In this document: positions 8,868 to 17,512 of the stretch, one piece after another
Position numbering within the stretch: the stretch's first letter is position 1
How the letters are laid out: each line of letters begins with the position of its first letter
Assembly (NCBI RefSeq): GCF_003326675.1
Contig: NZ_JPWF01000017.1
Location: 21,215 to 85,214 of the forward strand
Reading direction: 5' to 3'
Length of the DNA stretch: 64,000 nt
From: Thalassospira profundimaris
GTDB taxonomy: Bacteria > Pseudomonadota > Alphaproteobacteria > Rhodospirillales > Thalassospiraceae
The notes under the pieces: model-generated
What the model was told of the DNA's origin: nothing
What the model saw: only the letters and a program-made list of their open reading frames with translations
The model's database searches: none
Program-made: the position numbers and the translations under genes

Positions 8868-8946
8868 GTGAAGTCTCCTTTGCTTATGATCTGGAACGCG
8901 CTTTCTGCGGTTCGCTCGTATCGTGCGTCTGATTGCACACACAGAA

Positions 8947-8975
8947 GCTACGCAGCCAATCGGATCGGGTTTCAG
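8947..8975 (-). promoter_or_regulatory. candidate ECF sigma promoter before the DUF7282-like gene
   Basis: Read on the minus strand, CTGAAACC...TGCGTAGC has CTGA and TGCGTA elements in exactly the spacing seen at 10347-10375 before the sigma gene. The element lies about 80 bp before the start codon in both cases. Confidence 0.4.
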
Positions 8976-8993
8976 CAAAGGTGATTTTTTTAT

Positions 8994-9725
8994 TTAGTGT
9001 TCGATGGAAATCAGTCGACCATGAATTGCCGGGCCGGTTGGGAGACCGGTGGGCGATCCGCCTTCGGGTTCCAGACTGATGCCAAATGTCGCATTGCGCA
9101 GCATGGCCGGATCAAACTGCCCAAGCTGCTTGACGGTAGGGCTTGCGATGTTTTCCAAAAGACCAAGCGACTTTGGCTGCGGTCCGGTTTGGTCGGTCAC
9201 AATCCAAAGCTGATAGGTTTTGCCAACAGGGGTAGACGCATCAATCGGTCGAATGGTGACCTCCTGGCTATCCATATCGACGCTCATCACAAAAGCCGGT
9301 TGGGTATCATCGCGGTGAAACACTGCGACAAACTGACGGTCCTGTTGCGGGGGATACACGCTGTTGGATGCAAATACCGTAATCACAAGGCTTGCGGCGA
9401 TTGCCCCGGCCCCGATTGCCGCTGCCCGCCACATGGCAAGCTTGCGCTTTAGCATGGTAATCTGAACAATATTGTCGATCCCATCCCCTGCGCGTTTGCC
9501 GGTTTCTTCGATCTTGCGGCGAATATGGGCAAACAGGTTTGGCGATGGCGGCACCGCCACATATTCCGAATTCAATGGCGACAGCCGCTTTTCCCAATCT
9601 GCAATCAGCGCATCCAGATCAGGTTCGGCAAGACGACGCGCAGCAACGGACTGACGTTGTGCCGGGTCAAGTGTCCCCAGCACATATTCCGCCGCCAGCA
9701 TGTCCATTTCGTCCCGATCCATCAT
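8994..9725 (-). CDS. anti-sigma factor, RskA type
   Basis: Membrane-anchored anti-sigma factor of 243 residues. The cytoplasmic N-terminal part reads DMLAAEYVLGTLDPAQR, typical of RskA/ChrR-like anti-sigma domains. One membrane helix (AAAIGAGAIAASLVITVFA) sits near residue 100. The periplasmic C-terminal part contains KTYQLWIVTDQTGPQPKSLG, the RskA C-terminal domain signature. The start overlaps the sigma factor stop (ATGA), so the pair is translationally coupled. By family precedent it holds the ECF sigma factor inactive until a periplasmic signal triggers its proteolysis. The open frame extends upstream of 9725 but that part lies inside the sigma gene. Confidence 0.85.
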   Translation of the reverse strand: MMDRDEMDMLAAEYVLGTLDPAQRQSVAARRLAEPDLDALIADWEKRLSPLNSEYVAVPPSPNLFAHIRRKIEETGKRAGDGIDNIVQITMLKRKLAMWRAAAIGAGAIAASLVITVFASNSVYPPQQDRQFVAVFHRDDTQPAFVMSVDMDSQEVTIRPIDASTPVGKTYQLWIVTDQTGPQPKSLGLLENIASPTVKQLGQFDPAMLRNATFGISLEPEGGSPTGLPTGPAIHGRLISIEH

Positions 9726-10264
9726 GATCCAAGGCATTCCTTTAATTGTCGCAGACTGCGATGCAGCCAGGTCTTTATCGTTCCAACCGGTTGCGCAAAC
9801 AGGTCTGCAAGCTCGGCACGCGACCAACCTTCAAGATAGGCCAGCCTGATCATTTTCCGACGATCTTCTTCGAGACCACCCATGCAATGATCAAGCGCAC
9901 GCATATCGCTGGCAAGCGCGACCTCGTCAAAAATGTTATTCGACGAGACCAATGCTTCGACTTCGCGATCATCCATATCCGTTTCCGGCTTTCGCCGCCG
10001 CACGATATCAATCGCCCGGTTTCGTGCAATCGTTGCCATCCAGGTAATAATCGATGAACGGCCGGGTTCAAAATCGCCGGCATTTTGCCAAACCCGAACA
10101 TAAATATCCTGCAAGGCATCTTCGCTTTGCGCACGGTTTTTCAAGATACGCAGGACTATGCCAAAAAGTTTCGCCGATGTTGCATGATAAAGCCGTTCGA
10201 AGGCATCCATGTCGCCTTCGGCCGATTGACGAAGCAGGTTCTCCAAATCGCGCGTTGTTGTCAT
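9722..10264 (-). CDS. ECF sigma factor, SigK-like
   Basis: RNA polymerase sigma-70 family factor of 180 residues with only regions 2 and 4. Region 2 contains DALQDIYVRVWQNAGDFEPG and TWMATIARNRAIDIVRRRKP, which melt and read the -10 element. Region 4 contains the helix-turn-helix WSRAELADLFAQPVGTIKTW. The start at 10264 has an AGGAAG site; an upstream in-frame ATG at 10279 has none. The gene overlaps an RskA-type anti-sigma gene by 4 bp. A promoter-like motif upstream also recurs before the secreted protein gene at 8867, consistent with autoregulation. Confidence 0.9.
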   Translation of the reverse strand: MTTTRDLENLLRQSAEGDMDAFERLYHATSAKLFGIVLRILKNRAQSEDALQDIYVRVWQNAGDFEPGRSSIITWMATIARNRAIDIVRRRKPETDMDDREVEALVSSNNIFDEVALASDMRALDHCMGGLEEDRRKMIRLAYLEGWSRAELADLFAQPVGTIKTWLHRSLRQLKECLGS

Positions 10265-10346
10265 AACCGCTTCCTGCCGCATGCGAGAAATCCGGGTTCC
10301 CCGCATGATGGGATACAAAACAGGGCCAAGCCCTGCGCTGTTATGT

Positions 10347-10375
10347 CATACGCATCAGGGCAATAACCTGATCAG
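10347..10375 (-). promoter_or_regulatory. candidate autoregulated ECF promoter before the sigma gene
   Basis: On the minus strand CTGATCAG...TGCGTATG. The CTGA and TGCGTA elements and their spacing are identical to those at 8947-8975. It is located 83 bp before the sigma start codon. Confidence 0.4.
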
Positions 10376-10401
10376 TCATCCTGCAAAACAATTGCGCGCA
10401 C

Positions 10402-11271
10402 TCAGGATTTGAAGGCTTCGGGGATGCTTTCGGTTGCCTTGATCAGTGCATCCATCACCATACGCACGCCTGGCGAACGGCGCATATCGGGATGTACGAC
10501 AAGCCAGACAGGTTTGCTGACCTCGGCCAGTTTGTCGTCAAACACCATTTCCAGACGATCATCAAGGTCGGCCATATAGCGCGGTAGCAAACCCAATCCA
10601 TGCCCGGCGGCAACAAAGGCCAGAACCGTCTGGGTATCGTCGGCCTTGACCCGCATCGGCAATTTGGCATCAATCGTTTGCCAGACCCAGCCTTGTTGAT
10701 AATCGCCAAAGGTATTGCGCCCATCGCCGCAAAATTCCCAATCCTTGCGCGCAAACCGGGTGGTGTAGCCCCTGGCCGCATATATCGCGAAACGCAGATT
10801 GGTCAGTTTACGGACAATCAAGCCACTTTGATCCGGCGTTGCCATCCGCACAGCTACATCGGCTTCGCGCCGGGCAAGGTTGGCAATGACACTTGATCCG
10901 AGAATTTCATATTCAAGATTTTTCTGATCACGCAGCAACTCTGCCAGACGTGGTGCAAACAGCAGCCTTCCCGCGGCCGGTGGAACGGCAATCCGCACAA
11001 CGCCGTGTGCGGTTTCATCCCCGCGTGCCTGCCGTTCAAAGGCCAGAACATCTTCTTCTATGCGCCCCGCCACCGGCACAAGGTTTTCACCGGCATCGGT
11101 CAATCGCCATCCGGTTGCCAGCCGGTCAAACAGATGGGCACCAAGATCGGCTTCAAGCGCCTCGATCCGTCGGGCAACTGTTGTGTGATCCTTGCCAAGA
11201 CGGCGTGCAGCACCAGAAAGGGTGCCTTCCTGCGCAACAGCGACAAAAAACCGCAAGTCGTTCCAGTTCAT
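10402..11271 (-). CDS. LysR-family transcriptional regulator (copy 1)
   Basis: LysR-type regulator of 289 residues. The N-terminal winged helix reads MNWNDLRFFVAVAQEGTLSG with AARRLGKDHTTVARRIEALE as recognition region. A substrate-binding domain follows from about residue 90. It is nearly gap-free in alignment with the LysR at 11923-12792, and both end in a VVHPDMRRSPGVR block. It is divergent from a DUF1127 gene at 11462. The same arrangement is repeated immediately downstream, so the module was probably duplicated in tandem. The ligand is unknown. Confidence 0.9.
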   Translation of the reverse strand: MNWNDLRFFVAVAQEGTLSGAARRLGKDHTTVARRIEALEADLGAHLFDRLATGWRLTDAGENLVPVAGRIEEDVLAFERQARGDETAHGVVRIAVPPAAGRLLFAPRLAELLRDQKNLEYEILGSSVIANLARREADVAVRMATPDQSGLIVRKLTNLRFAIYAARGYTTRFARKDWEFCGDGRNTFGDYQQGWVWQTIDAKLPMRVKADDTQTVLAFVAAGHGLGLLPRYMADLDDRLEMVFDDKLAEVSKPVWLVVHPDMRRSPGVRMVMDALIKATESIPEAFKS

Positions 11272-11461
11272 TTGTCACTCCATCTAACCAAATCCGCCAA
11301 TGAAAGCCTTGGCACTGTGCCCTTTCCTATCGTCCGGGTACCGTCGGTACAACTGGGCAATAATGCACAACTATAGCGCATTTTATCGGAGTTCCACTGC
11401 ATTTCCACCCATGTCAATCTTGGCGACATCAAATCAGCCCACACGATCAAGGAGCATCAAA

Positions 11462-11740
11462 ATGGCGATTTCAAACCAGATCGATTGCAATCCCGTCGTT
11501 GGTTGCGTTTCGACAAAATCCACGCCGGACATGATTGCGCAATGCCTGACTTCCCCCGCCTCGCGCCCCGCTACCACCAAGGGTGTTAGCGCTATCATCC
11601 CGGCAATTCTTAATGCGATGGCCTCGGCCTACAAACGCTATCAAAGCCGTCTGGCCCTGACCCGGCTTAGCGATGAACAGCTTCGCGATATCGGTTTGGA
11701 ACGCGGTCACGACGGAAAGGTTGGACTGCCGCGTTTTTAG
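11462..11740 (+). CDS. DUF1127 small protein (copy 1)
   Basis: Small protein of 92 residues with a C-terminal DUF1127 domain (YjiS-like): AYKRYQSRLALTRLSDEQLRDIGLER with the conserved L-x-D-x-x-L-x-D-I-G-L ending. The start at 11462 has an AAGGAG site eight bases upstream. DUF1127 proteins in alphaproteobacteria are small, arginine-rich and often stress-induced; some bind RNA. The divergent LysR gene suggests that it is a regulated target. The N-terminal half (residues 1-45) is low in recognisable features and contains four cysteines. Confidence 0.8.
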   Translation: MAISNQIDCNPVVGCVSTKSTPDMIAQCLTSPASRPATTKGVSAIIPAILNAMASAYKRYQSRLALTRLSDEQLRDIGLERGHDGKVGLPRF

Positions 11741-11864
11741 AAGAATCAAAGCGGCCAAAAGGGTCCGAACTGTTTCCCGGTTGGCAATCGACACGCTTTG
11801 ATACCCGCCACGGTAACGATAGGGGTATCGACATCGTGGCACATCATGCCTCCCTCAGGCATCA

Positions 11865-11892
11865 AAGGCCCCTGCATTGCAGGGGCCTTTTA
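11865..11892. terminator. bidirectional terminator between DUF1127 copy 1 and LysR copy 2
   Basis: AAAGGCCCCTGCA-TT-GCAGGGGCCTTTT. T-rich on both strands, and placed between convergent genes. Confidence 0.85.
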
Positions 11893-11922
11893 CCTTTCGG
11901 GCCGAATTAACCACCACATATG

Positions 11923-12792
11923 CTAGACCTGAAATTCTTCCGAGATTTCTTCTGCTGCCTTGATCAGCGCATCCATCACCAGACGCACACCGGGCGAACG
12001 ACGCATATCGGGATGAACCACCATCCACCCGACTTCACGGCTTTGACCATCACTATCGGCATGGATCAGTTCAAGCCGGTCATCAAGATCACCAAGATAT
12101 CTGGGCAATACGCCAACCCCGTGACCGGCCACGATAAACTGCCGAACGGTTTCAGTATCCCCCGCCCGGAACCGGCAAGGTAATTCACGGCCCAGAACAT
12201 TGCGCACCCATTCCTTTTTCGAGGTGCCATAGGCCGTGTCATCATATCCGCAATATTCCCAGTCGCGCTTTGCCACCCGATCGCGATAGCCCACCGCGCC
12301 ATAAAGCCCGACACCAAGTTCGACCAGCTTGCGGATAATCAAGCCCGGTTCCCGTGGCGTTACCATCCGCACAGCAATGTCGGCTTCGCGACGCGCCAGA
12401 TTGACGACATTCGAAGACCCGATGATTTCGAATTCCAGCCCCTTTTGCGCCTTGAGCAACCGGGCAAGCCGGGGCGCAAATAAAATACGCCCGGCAACGG
12501 GTGGCACGGAAATGCGCACCACCCCGTGGGCGGCTTCATCGCCCTTGGCCTGTCGTTCAAAGGCAAGGGCTTCTTCCTCGACGCGTTCGGCCACCGGCAC
12601 AAGGTTTTCACCTGCCGCCGTCAATTGCCAGCCGCGCGGCAGCCGATCAAAAAGCTTGGTGCCGACATCATGTTCAAGCGCCTCTATGCGGCGCGCAACA
12701 GTGGTGTGTTCCTTGCGCAGGCGGCGCGCCGCCCCGGAAAGGGTGCCTTCGTCGGCAAGCACAAGAAAATATCGCAGATCATTCCAGTTCAT
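11923..12792 (-). CDS. LysR-family transcriptional regulator (copy 2)
   Basis: LysR-type regulator of 289 residues, the same length as copy 1 and clearly paralogous. The N-terminal helix-turn-helix reads MNWNDLRYFLVLADEGTLSG, AARRLRKEHTTVARRIEALE. The ligand-binding domain contains IGSSNVVNLARREADIAVRM, which matches LGSSVIANLARREADVAVRM in copy 1. It is divergent from a second DUF1127 gene at 12941. Sequence drift is greatest between residues 165 and 205, the region where the effector usually binds, so the two copies may answer to different signals. Confidence 0.9.
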   Translation of the reverse strand: MNWNDLRYFLVLADEGTLSGAARRLRKEHTTVARRIEALEHDVGTKLFDRLPRGWQLTAAGENLVPVAERVEEEALAFERQAKGDEAAHGVVRISVPPVAGRILFAPRLARLLKAQKGLEFEIIGSSNVVNLARREADIAVRMVTPREPGLIIRKLVELGVGLYGAVGYRDRVAKRDWEYCGYDDTAYGTSKKEWVRNVLGRELPCRFRAGDTETVRQFIVAGHGVGVLPRYLGDLDDRLELIHADSDGQSREVGWMVVHPDMRRSPGVRLVMDALIKAAEEISEEFQV

Positions 12793-12940
12793 CTATGCAC
12801 TTTAACCAGAATAGGAAACAGAAGTTCTGATTATTTTTGCACATTAAATCTGCAAAACAACCTAATTCCTGTCTGATTTTGCATATGTCAGGATCGAACC
12901 ATCAACAAAGCAACTCAATCAGAAATATCAGGAGGCCATT

Positions 12941-13198
12941 ATGGCTCATCAGGTTTCTGCACATGACCGGTTCGATATCACAACTGACCCGATTGCCAAA
13001 CGGATGCCATTCGGCGCGTTGTTTAACCGGATCGTCAAATATTCGGTCGAAGCCCGTAAACGCAAAAATCAGCGTGAAGTTCTGAGCACCCTTAACGACG
13101 CACAGCTTCTTGATGTCGGGCTGGAACGCAAATTCGACGGCGAACGCTGGTATGTCGAACGGATATCACAAACCTCTGCCGCGCCGACTATTCGCTGA
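12941..13198 (+). CDS. DUF1127-like small protein (copy 2)
   Basis: Small basic protein of 85 residues. The core reads FNRIVKYSVEARKRKNQREVLSTLNDAQLLDVGLER, a DUF1127-like arrangement with LNDAQLLDVGL matching LSDEQLRDIGL in copy 1. The start has a strong AGGAGG site. The N- and C-terminal extensions differ from copy 1. Paired head-to-head with LysR copy 2 and followed by a strong terminator, it forms a one-gene transcript. Function unknown. Confidence 0.75.
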   Translation: MAHQVSAHDRFDITTDPIAKRMPFGALFNRIVKYSVEARKRKNQREVLSTLNDAQLLDVGLERKFDGERWYVERISQTSAAPTIR

Positions 13199-13232
13199 TC
13201 CCCACGCGTCACCACCAACCCGCGCGACCAGC

Positions 13233-13264
13233 AAAAAAGGGACCCGTTTGGGTCCCTTTTTTAT
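13233..13264. terminator. bidirectional terminator between DUF1127 copy 2 and eda
   Basis: AAAAAAGGGACCC-GTTT-GGGTCCCTTTTTT, T-rich on both strands. It closes both the DUF1127 transcript and the Entner-Doudoroff operon. Confidence 0.92.
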
Positions 13265-13283
13265 TTCGTGCAGATCAAATCCA

Positions 13284-13925
13284 TTATCCGCGCAGGGCAT
13301 TGACCCGATCAGTGGCCTCTTGCGCCAGTTTGGTGACCCGTGCCCAGTCACCATCCTTGACCGCATCTTTGGGCGCAACCCAGGAACCGCCAACGGTGAT
13401 GATGTTCGGAAGCGCCAGATAATCTGCCAGATTGGAAAGTGAAACCCCGCCGGTCGGGCAGAATTTGACCTGCGGCAGCGGGCCGGAAATGGCTTTAAGC
13501 ATTGAAACACCGCCCTGCTGTTCCGCCGGGAAGAATTTCAACGTGTCATAGCCATGATCCATAAGGTTCATGATTTCCGAGGGCGTGCCAGCACCCGGAA
13601 GCAACGGGCAACCAGTATCAGCAGCCGCCTTAAGCAGACCGGCACTATGGCCCGGCGACACGGCAAAGGCACAACCGATCTCGGCCATACGTTCCATCTG
13701 TTTGGCATTGATTACCGTGCCTGCACCGGTGATCGCATCGGGAACTTCGGCGATGATGCGTTTGATGCTTTCTTCGGCGGCATCGGAACGCAGGGTAATT
13801 TCCAGAACGGGCAAACCGCCGGCAACCAGTGCCTTGGCCAACGGAACGGCGTCTTTGACGTCTTCGATGACCAGAACCGGAACAACCGGGGCTTTGGACA
13901 GAATTTCACGCGATGAAAGGCTCAT
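13284..13925 (-). CDS. eda: 2-keto-3-deoxy-6-phosphogluconate aldolase
   Basis: KDPG aldolase of 213 residues, cleaving 2-keto-3-deoxy-6-phosphogluconate to pyruvate and glyceraldehyde 3-phosphate, the last step of the Entner-Doudoroff route. The catalytic glutamate is in LPVLEITLRS (Glu42) and the Schiff-base lysine in TLKFFPAE (Lys130). The phosphate-binding FCPTGGVS block is present. It lies last in a zwf-pgl-edd-glk-eda operon, 23 bp after glk, with an AGGAGGAAT site before the start. Length is normal for the family. Confidence 0.96.
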   Translation of the reverse strand: MSLSSREILSKAPVVPVLVIEDVKDAVPLAKALVAGGLPVLEITLRSDAAEESIKRIIAEVPDAITGAGTVINAKQMERMAEIGCAFAVSPGHSAGLLKAAADTGCPLLPGAGTPSEIMNLMDHGYDTLKFFPAEQQGGVSMLKAISGPLPQVKFCPTGGVSLSNLADYLALPNIITVGGSWVAPKDAVKDGDWARVTKLAQEATDRVNALRG

Positions 13926-13948
13926 AAACTATTCCTCCTGTTGCCTGA

Positions 13949-14887
13949 TCAGGCCGTCAAAATCTTGGCGCAACCAATCAGGGCCGGGTATTTCGCCGTC
14001 ATCAGACGTACCGGCACATCATTCATCAAATCACGGAAACGGCCCTTGGCGATCATGCGCTCTTTCAGGCCGCTTTGTTTCATGTATTCGGCGATACGCG
14101 GCCCAATGCCGCCACCGATAAAGACCCCGTCAAAGGCCCCAAGTGTCAGAACCAGATCACCGGCAACCCCGCCCATAAACAGGCAGAAACGTTCCAGCAC
14201 CTGAAGACACAGGGCATCGCCATCCTTTAACGCCCCGTCCACGACCTCGGCCGCGGTTTTGGGTGCAACGGTGACACCATCAATATGGGCCAATGCACGA
14301 TACAGGTTTTCAATCCCCATTCCCGACAGGATGCGTTCAGCCGACACGCGGCCAATTTCATTGGTCAGGAATTTGACGATCTCGTAATCAAGATCATCAA
14401 CAGCGGGCAGCGATACATGCCCGCCTTCGCCCTGGATCGGCAACCAGTGACCTTCATGAGGCAACAGGCCCGATACCCCCAAACCGGTTCCCGCACCAAT
14501 CACTGCCAATGGCAGGCCCGGACGTCCCGGCCCGTCAAACAGCGTGATCAGGTCTTCCTGCCCCAGATAGGGCACAGACATCGCAAGGCCGGTGAAATCA
14601 TTGACCACGACAAGACGATCAAGATTGAATTCGGCCTTAAGCGCTTCTTTTGAGAACACCCACGGATTGTTGGTGAATTTGATCGTATCGGCCATGGCCG
14701 GACAGGCCACCGCGACTGCGAATTCACGCAGTTCGGTGGCATCTGTCTTTGCCATGAAATCGCGCATGGCATCGCCGATGGTGGCGTAATCACGCACCGG
14801 CAATGTCATCGGGGTAAAGGGATTGCCAGCGTCATCCAGCCAGGCAAAGCGGGCATTGGTCCCGCCAATATCACCAACAAGCTGCAT
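13949..14887 (-). CDS. glk: glucokinase
   Basis: ATP-dependent glucokinase of 312 residues, phosphorylating glucose to glucose 6-phosphate. The N-terminal phosphate-binding loop is GDIGGTNARFAW (residues 5-16). The hexose region reads VACPAMADTIKFTNNPWVFS, and the GAGTGLGVSGLLP and QGEGGHVSLPA blocks match bacterial Glk. The start codon overlaps the edd stop (TAATG), giving tight coupling. It supplies the substrate for zwf in the same operon. Confidence 0.95.
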   Translation of the reverse strand: MQLVGDIGGTNARFAWLDDAGNPFTPMTLPVRDYATIGDAMRDFMAKTDATELREFAVAVACPAMADTIKFTNNPWVFSKEALKAEFNLDRLVVVNDFTGLAMSVPYLGQEDLITLFDGPGRPGLPLAVIGAGTGLGVSGLLPHEGHWLPIQGEGGHVSLPAVDDLDYEIVKFLTNEIGRVSAERILSGMGIENLYRALAHIDGVTVAPKTAAEVVDGALKDGDALCLQVLERFCLFMGGVAGDLVLTLGAFDGVFIGGGIGPRIAEYMKQSGLKERMIAKGRFRDLMNDVPVRLMTAKYPALIGCAKILTA

Positions 14888-16719
14888 TACGCGACTTCAG
14901 CCTCCCCCGGGAAGGCTGCACTGGCGCCCAGTTCGGCCAAACCAACATGTTCGCGGAACACACCAAACATCTCGCGGCCAAAGCCATCCTGATGTTCGGC
15001 CTTGTTATCGAACGTCGCAAAGGAACGTTTTTCCATCTCTTCGGCGGTTACGTTAAGCAACAACTCGCCGGTTTCTGCATCCAGACGGATGATGTCGCCA
15101 TCCTGCACCTTGGCAATCGGGCCATTCATCATGCCTTCGGGTGTTACATGGATCGCAGCCGGAACCTTGCCCGATGCACCCGACATACGACCATCGGTAA
15201 CCAAAGCAACCTTGTAGCCAAGATCCTGAAGCACACCAAGCGGCGGGGTCAGTTTATGCAGTTCCGGCATGCCGTTGGCTTTCGGCCCCTGGAAGCGCAC
15301 AACACAGACCACGTCACGATGCAGTTTGCCTTCCTTGAAGGCATCCATCATGGCTTCCTGGGATGTAAACACCGCAGCCGGTGCTTCGATCACGCGGTTT
15401 TCCGGCTTAACCGCCGAAACCTTGATCACGGAACGGCCAAGGTTACCCGAAAGCATCCGCAGGCCACCATCGGCACTGAATGCCTTTTCGGTCGGGCGCA
15501 GGATTTCTTCATCGTGGCTGTTGGCAGGCGCATCACGCCAGGCAAGCTTGCCATTGTCGAGATACGGCTCGGTGCCATAGGCCGCCATGCCACCCGTATG
15601 AATGGTTTCCAGATCAGGATGCAAAATGCCGTTTTTCAAAAGATCGGAAATAACAAAGCCCATACCACCAGCCGCATGGAAGTGGTTCACATCGGCCTGA
15701 CCGTTCGGATAAACACGGCACAGCAACGGCACAACACGCGACAATTCGTCAAAGTCATCCCAGCGAAGCTCGATCCCGGCGGCACGCGCCATTGCCGGCA
15801 AATGCAAGGTGTGGTTGGTCGAACCGCCTGTTGCCAAAAGACCGACGATGCCGTTTACAAACGCCTTTTCATCAAGGATTTTGCCAATCGGGCGATAGTC
15901 ATTGCCAAGCTTGGTAATAGCAAGCGCACGGCGTGCGGCTTCTTCGGTCAGGGCATCACGCAGATCGGTATTGGGATTAACAAATGCCGCACCGGGCAGA
16001 TGCAAGCCCATGACTTCCATCAGCATCTGGTTGGAGTTCGCAGTTCCATAGAAAGTACAGGTGCCCGGGCTGTGATAGGACGCGGTTTCGGCTTCCAGCA
16101 ATTCCTTGCGGCCGACTTTGCCCGTTGCATAAAGCTGACGAATACGGGCCTTTTCATTGTTGGGCAAACCCGATGGCATCGGACCGGCCGGAACAAATAC
16201 CGCCGGAATATGACCATAGGAAAGCGCCCCCATGACAAGACCCGGAACGATCTTGTCACAGACACCAAGATAAAGCGCACCGTCAAACACATCGTGCGAC
16301 AGGGAAACCGCCGTCGACATCGCGATCACATCGCGCGAGAACAGGGACAGTTCCATGCCCGGACGGCCCTGGGTCACGCCATCACACATGGCGGGAACAC
16401 CACCGGCAACCTGCGCGGTTGCCCCGGCTTCAAACACGGCCTTTTTGATCCGGTCGGGATAGACACCCAGCGGCTGATGGGCAGACAGCATATCGTTATA
16501 GGATGTAACGATACCAAGGTTTGCACCCTCGTCGCCATTGATGCGGGCCTTTTCGGCCGCACCACAGCCCGCCGAAGCATGGGCAAGGTTACCACAAGAC
16601 AGCGAGGATCGATGCGGACGATCAGAAGCCGCCGCCTCGATCTTGGCAAGATATGCTTCGCGGGTTGGTTTGGAACGCTCGATAATGCGTTTTGTAATCT
16701 GTTCTATTTCACGTTTCAT
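14887..16719 (-). CDS. edd: 6-phosphogluconate dehydratase
   Basis: Edd dehydratase of 610 residues in the IlvD/Edd family, converting 6-phosphogluconate to KDPG. Iron-sulfur cluster cysteines are visible in [11 protein letters not shown], in the [11 protein letters not shown] motif, and in the [11 protein letters not shown] block. The [17 protein letters not shown] and [19 protein letters not shown] blocks are characteristic. The start at 16719 has an AGGCTGAG site and follows the pgl stop by five bases. As an oxygen-labile Fe-S enzyme it would link this pathway to iron status. Confidence 0.96.
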   Translation of the reverse strand: MKREIEQITKRIIERSKPTREAYLAKIEAAASDRPHRSSLSCGNLAHASAGCGAAEKARINGDEGANLGIVTSYNDMLSAHQPLGVYPDRIKKAVFEAGATAQVAGGVPAMCDGVTQGRPGMELSLFSRDVIAMSTAVSLSHDVFDGALYLGVCDKIVPGLVMGALSYGHIPAVFVPAGPMPSGLPNNEKARIRQLYATGKVGRKELLEAETASYHSPGTCTFYGTANSNQMLMEVMGLHLPGAAFVNPNTDLRDALTEEAARRALAITKLGNDYRPIGKILDEKAFVNGIVGLLATGGSTNHTLHLPAMARAAGIELRWDDFDELSRVVPLLCRVYPNGQADVNHFHAAGGMGFVISDLLKNGILHPDLETIHTGGMAAYGTEPYLDNGKLAWRDAPANSHDEEILRPTEKAFSADGGLRMLSGNLGRSVIKVSAVKPENRVIEAPAAVFTSQEAMMDAFKEGKLHRDVVCVVRFQGPKANGMPELHKLTPPLGVLQDLGYKVALVTDGRMSGASGKVPAAIHVTPEGMMNGPIAKVQDGDIIRLDAETGELLLNVTAEEMEKRSFATFDNKAEHQDGFGREMFGVFREHVGLAELGASAAFPGEAEVA

Positions 16720-16724
16720 GGGGC

Positions 16725-17444
16725 TCAGCCTTTCGGGTTCTCGGCGCTCCACCACAGATCGACGGGAACGTCGGTCTGCTGCAAAATTGCGCGAACCGGC
16801 ATTTCTTCGATTTCGGTGCCGTTTTTCGCGATTTCAAAGGTCGACCATTTGGAGTGTCCGGTAATATGGATACCAATGTACCGGGCGTTAAGAATGGCGG
16901 GCAAAGTCATGCTGATCCGCGGGACCGGGGATACCGTCGGGCGTGCAGCAGCAACCATTTCGCCATGTTCGGGATAAAGCCCCTTGCGCAGGGCTTCGGG
17001 TGTCGAGGACGGGAAAAGCGATGCGGTATGACCGTCATCCCCCATCCCCAAAAAGACGATATCAAGCGGCCAGTGCATTTCGGTTCGCAGACGGGCACTT
17101 ACGGTGCCTTCTGCGTCTTCGGGGTTGCTATCGGATGTTTTCAGCGACACAAAGCGCGCATTCTGTGCCTCGTTGATGAACAGATTGTCGCGCACCAGCT
17201 TTTCGTTGGACTGATCATCATCAAGCCCGACCCAGCGATCATCGCCAAGGGTCACGGTGACTTTGGACCAGTCAAGACGTGCGGTTGAAAGCGTCTGGAA
17301 AAGCGGTTTCGGGAAACGCCCGCCCGCAACCGCAATACTGGCATGGCCACGGGTTGCGATGGCAAATTCAAGACGTTCAACGGTCTCCTTGACCATTGCC
17401 GCAAGCATTTCATCGCCGCTTTTAAAAATGCGTTCGTTAATCAT
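16725..17444 (-). CDS. pgl: 6-phosphogluconolactonase
   Basis: Lactonase of 239 residues, DevB/NagB-like fold, hydrolysing 6-phosphogluconolactone. Family signatures include [26 protein letters not shown] and [17 protein letters not shown]. The start at 17444 follows a GGGAAGA site. It sits between zwf and edd, matching the order of the pathway. Confidence 0.94.
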   Translation of the reverse strand: MINERIFKSGDEMLAAMVKETVERLEFAIATRGHASIAVAGGRFPKPLFQTLSTARLDWSKVTVTLGDDRWVGLDDDQSNEKLVRDNLFINEAQNARFVSLKTSDSNPEDAEGTVSARLRTEMHWPLDIVFLGMGDDGHTASLFPSSTPEALRKGLYPEHGEMVAAARPTVSPVPRISMTLPAILNARYIGIHITGHSKWSTFEIAKNGTEIEEMPVRAILQQTDVPVDLWWSAENPKG

Positions 17445-17512
17445 GTTTTCTTCCCGAATTGGGGTCATGGAGAATATGTGTCGCCCCGGCCACAGGTCGG
17501 GGCATCACAATC

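Noticed and set aside
14947..16977. 676-codon open frame on the plus strand opposite edd and pgl
   Set aside because: It is antisense to genes with clear enzyme motifs, has no ribosome site and no recognisable domain. Biased codon use produces such shadows.
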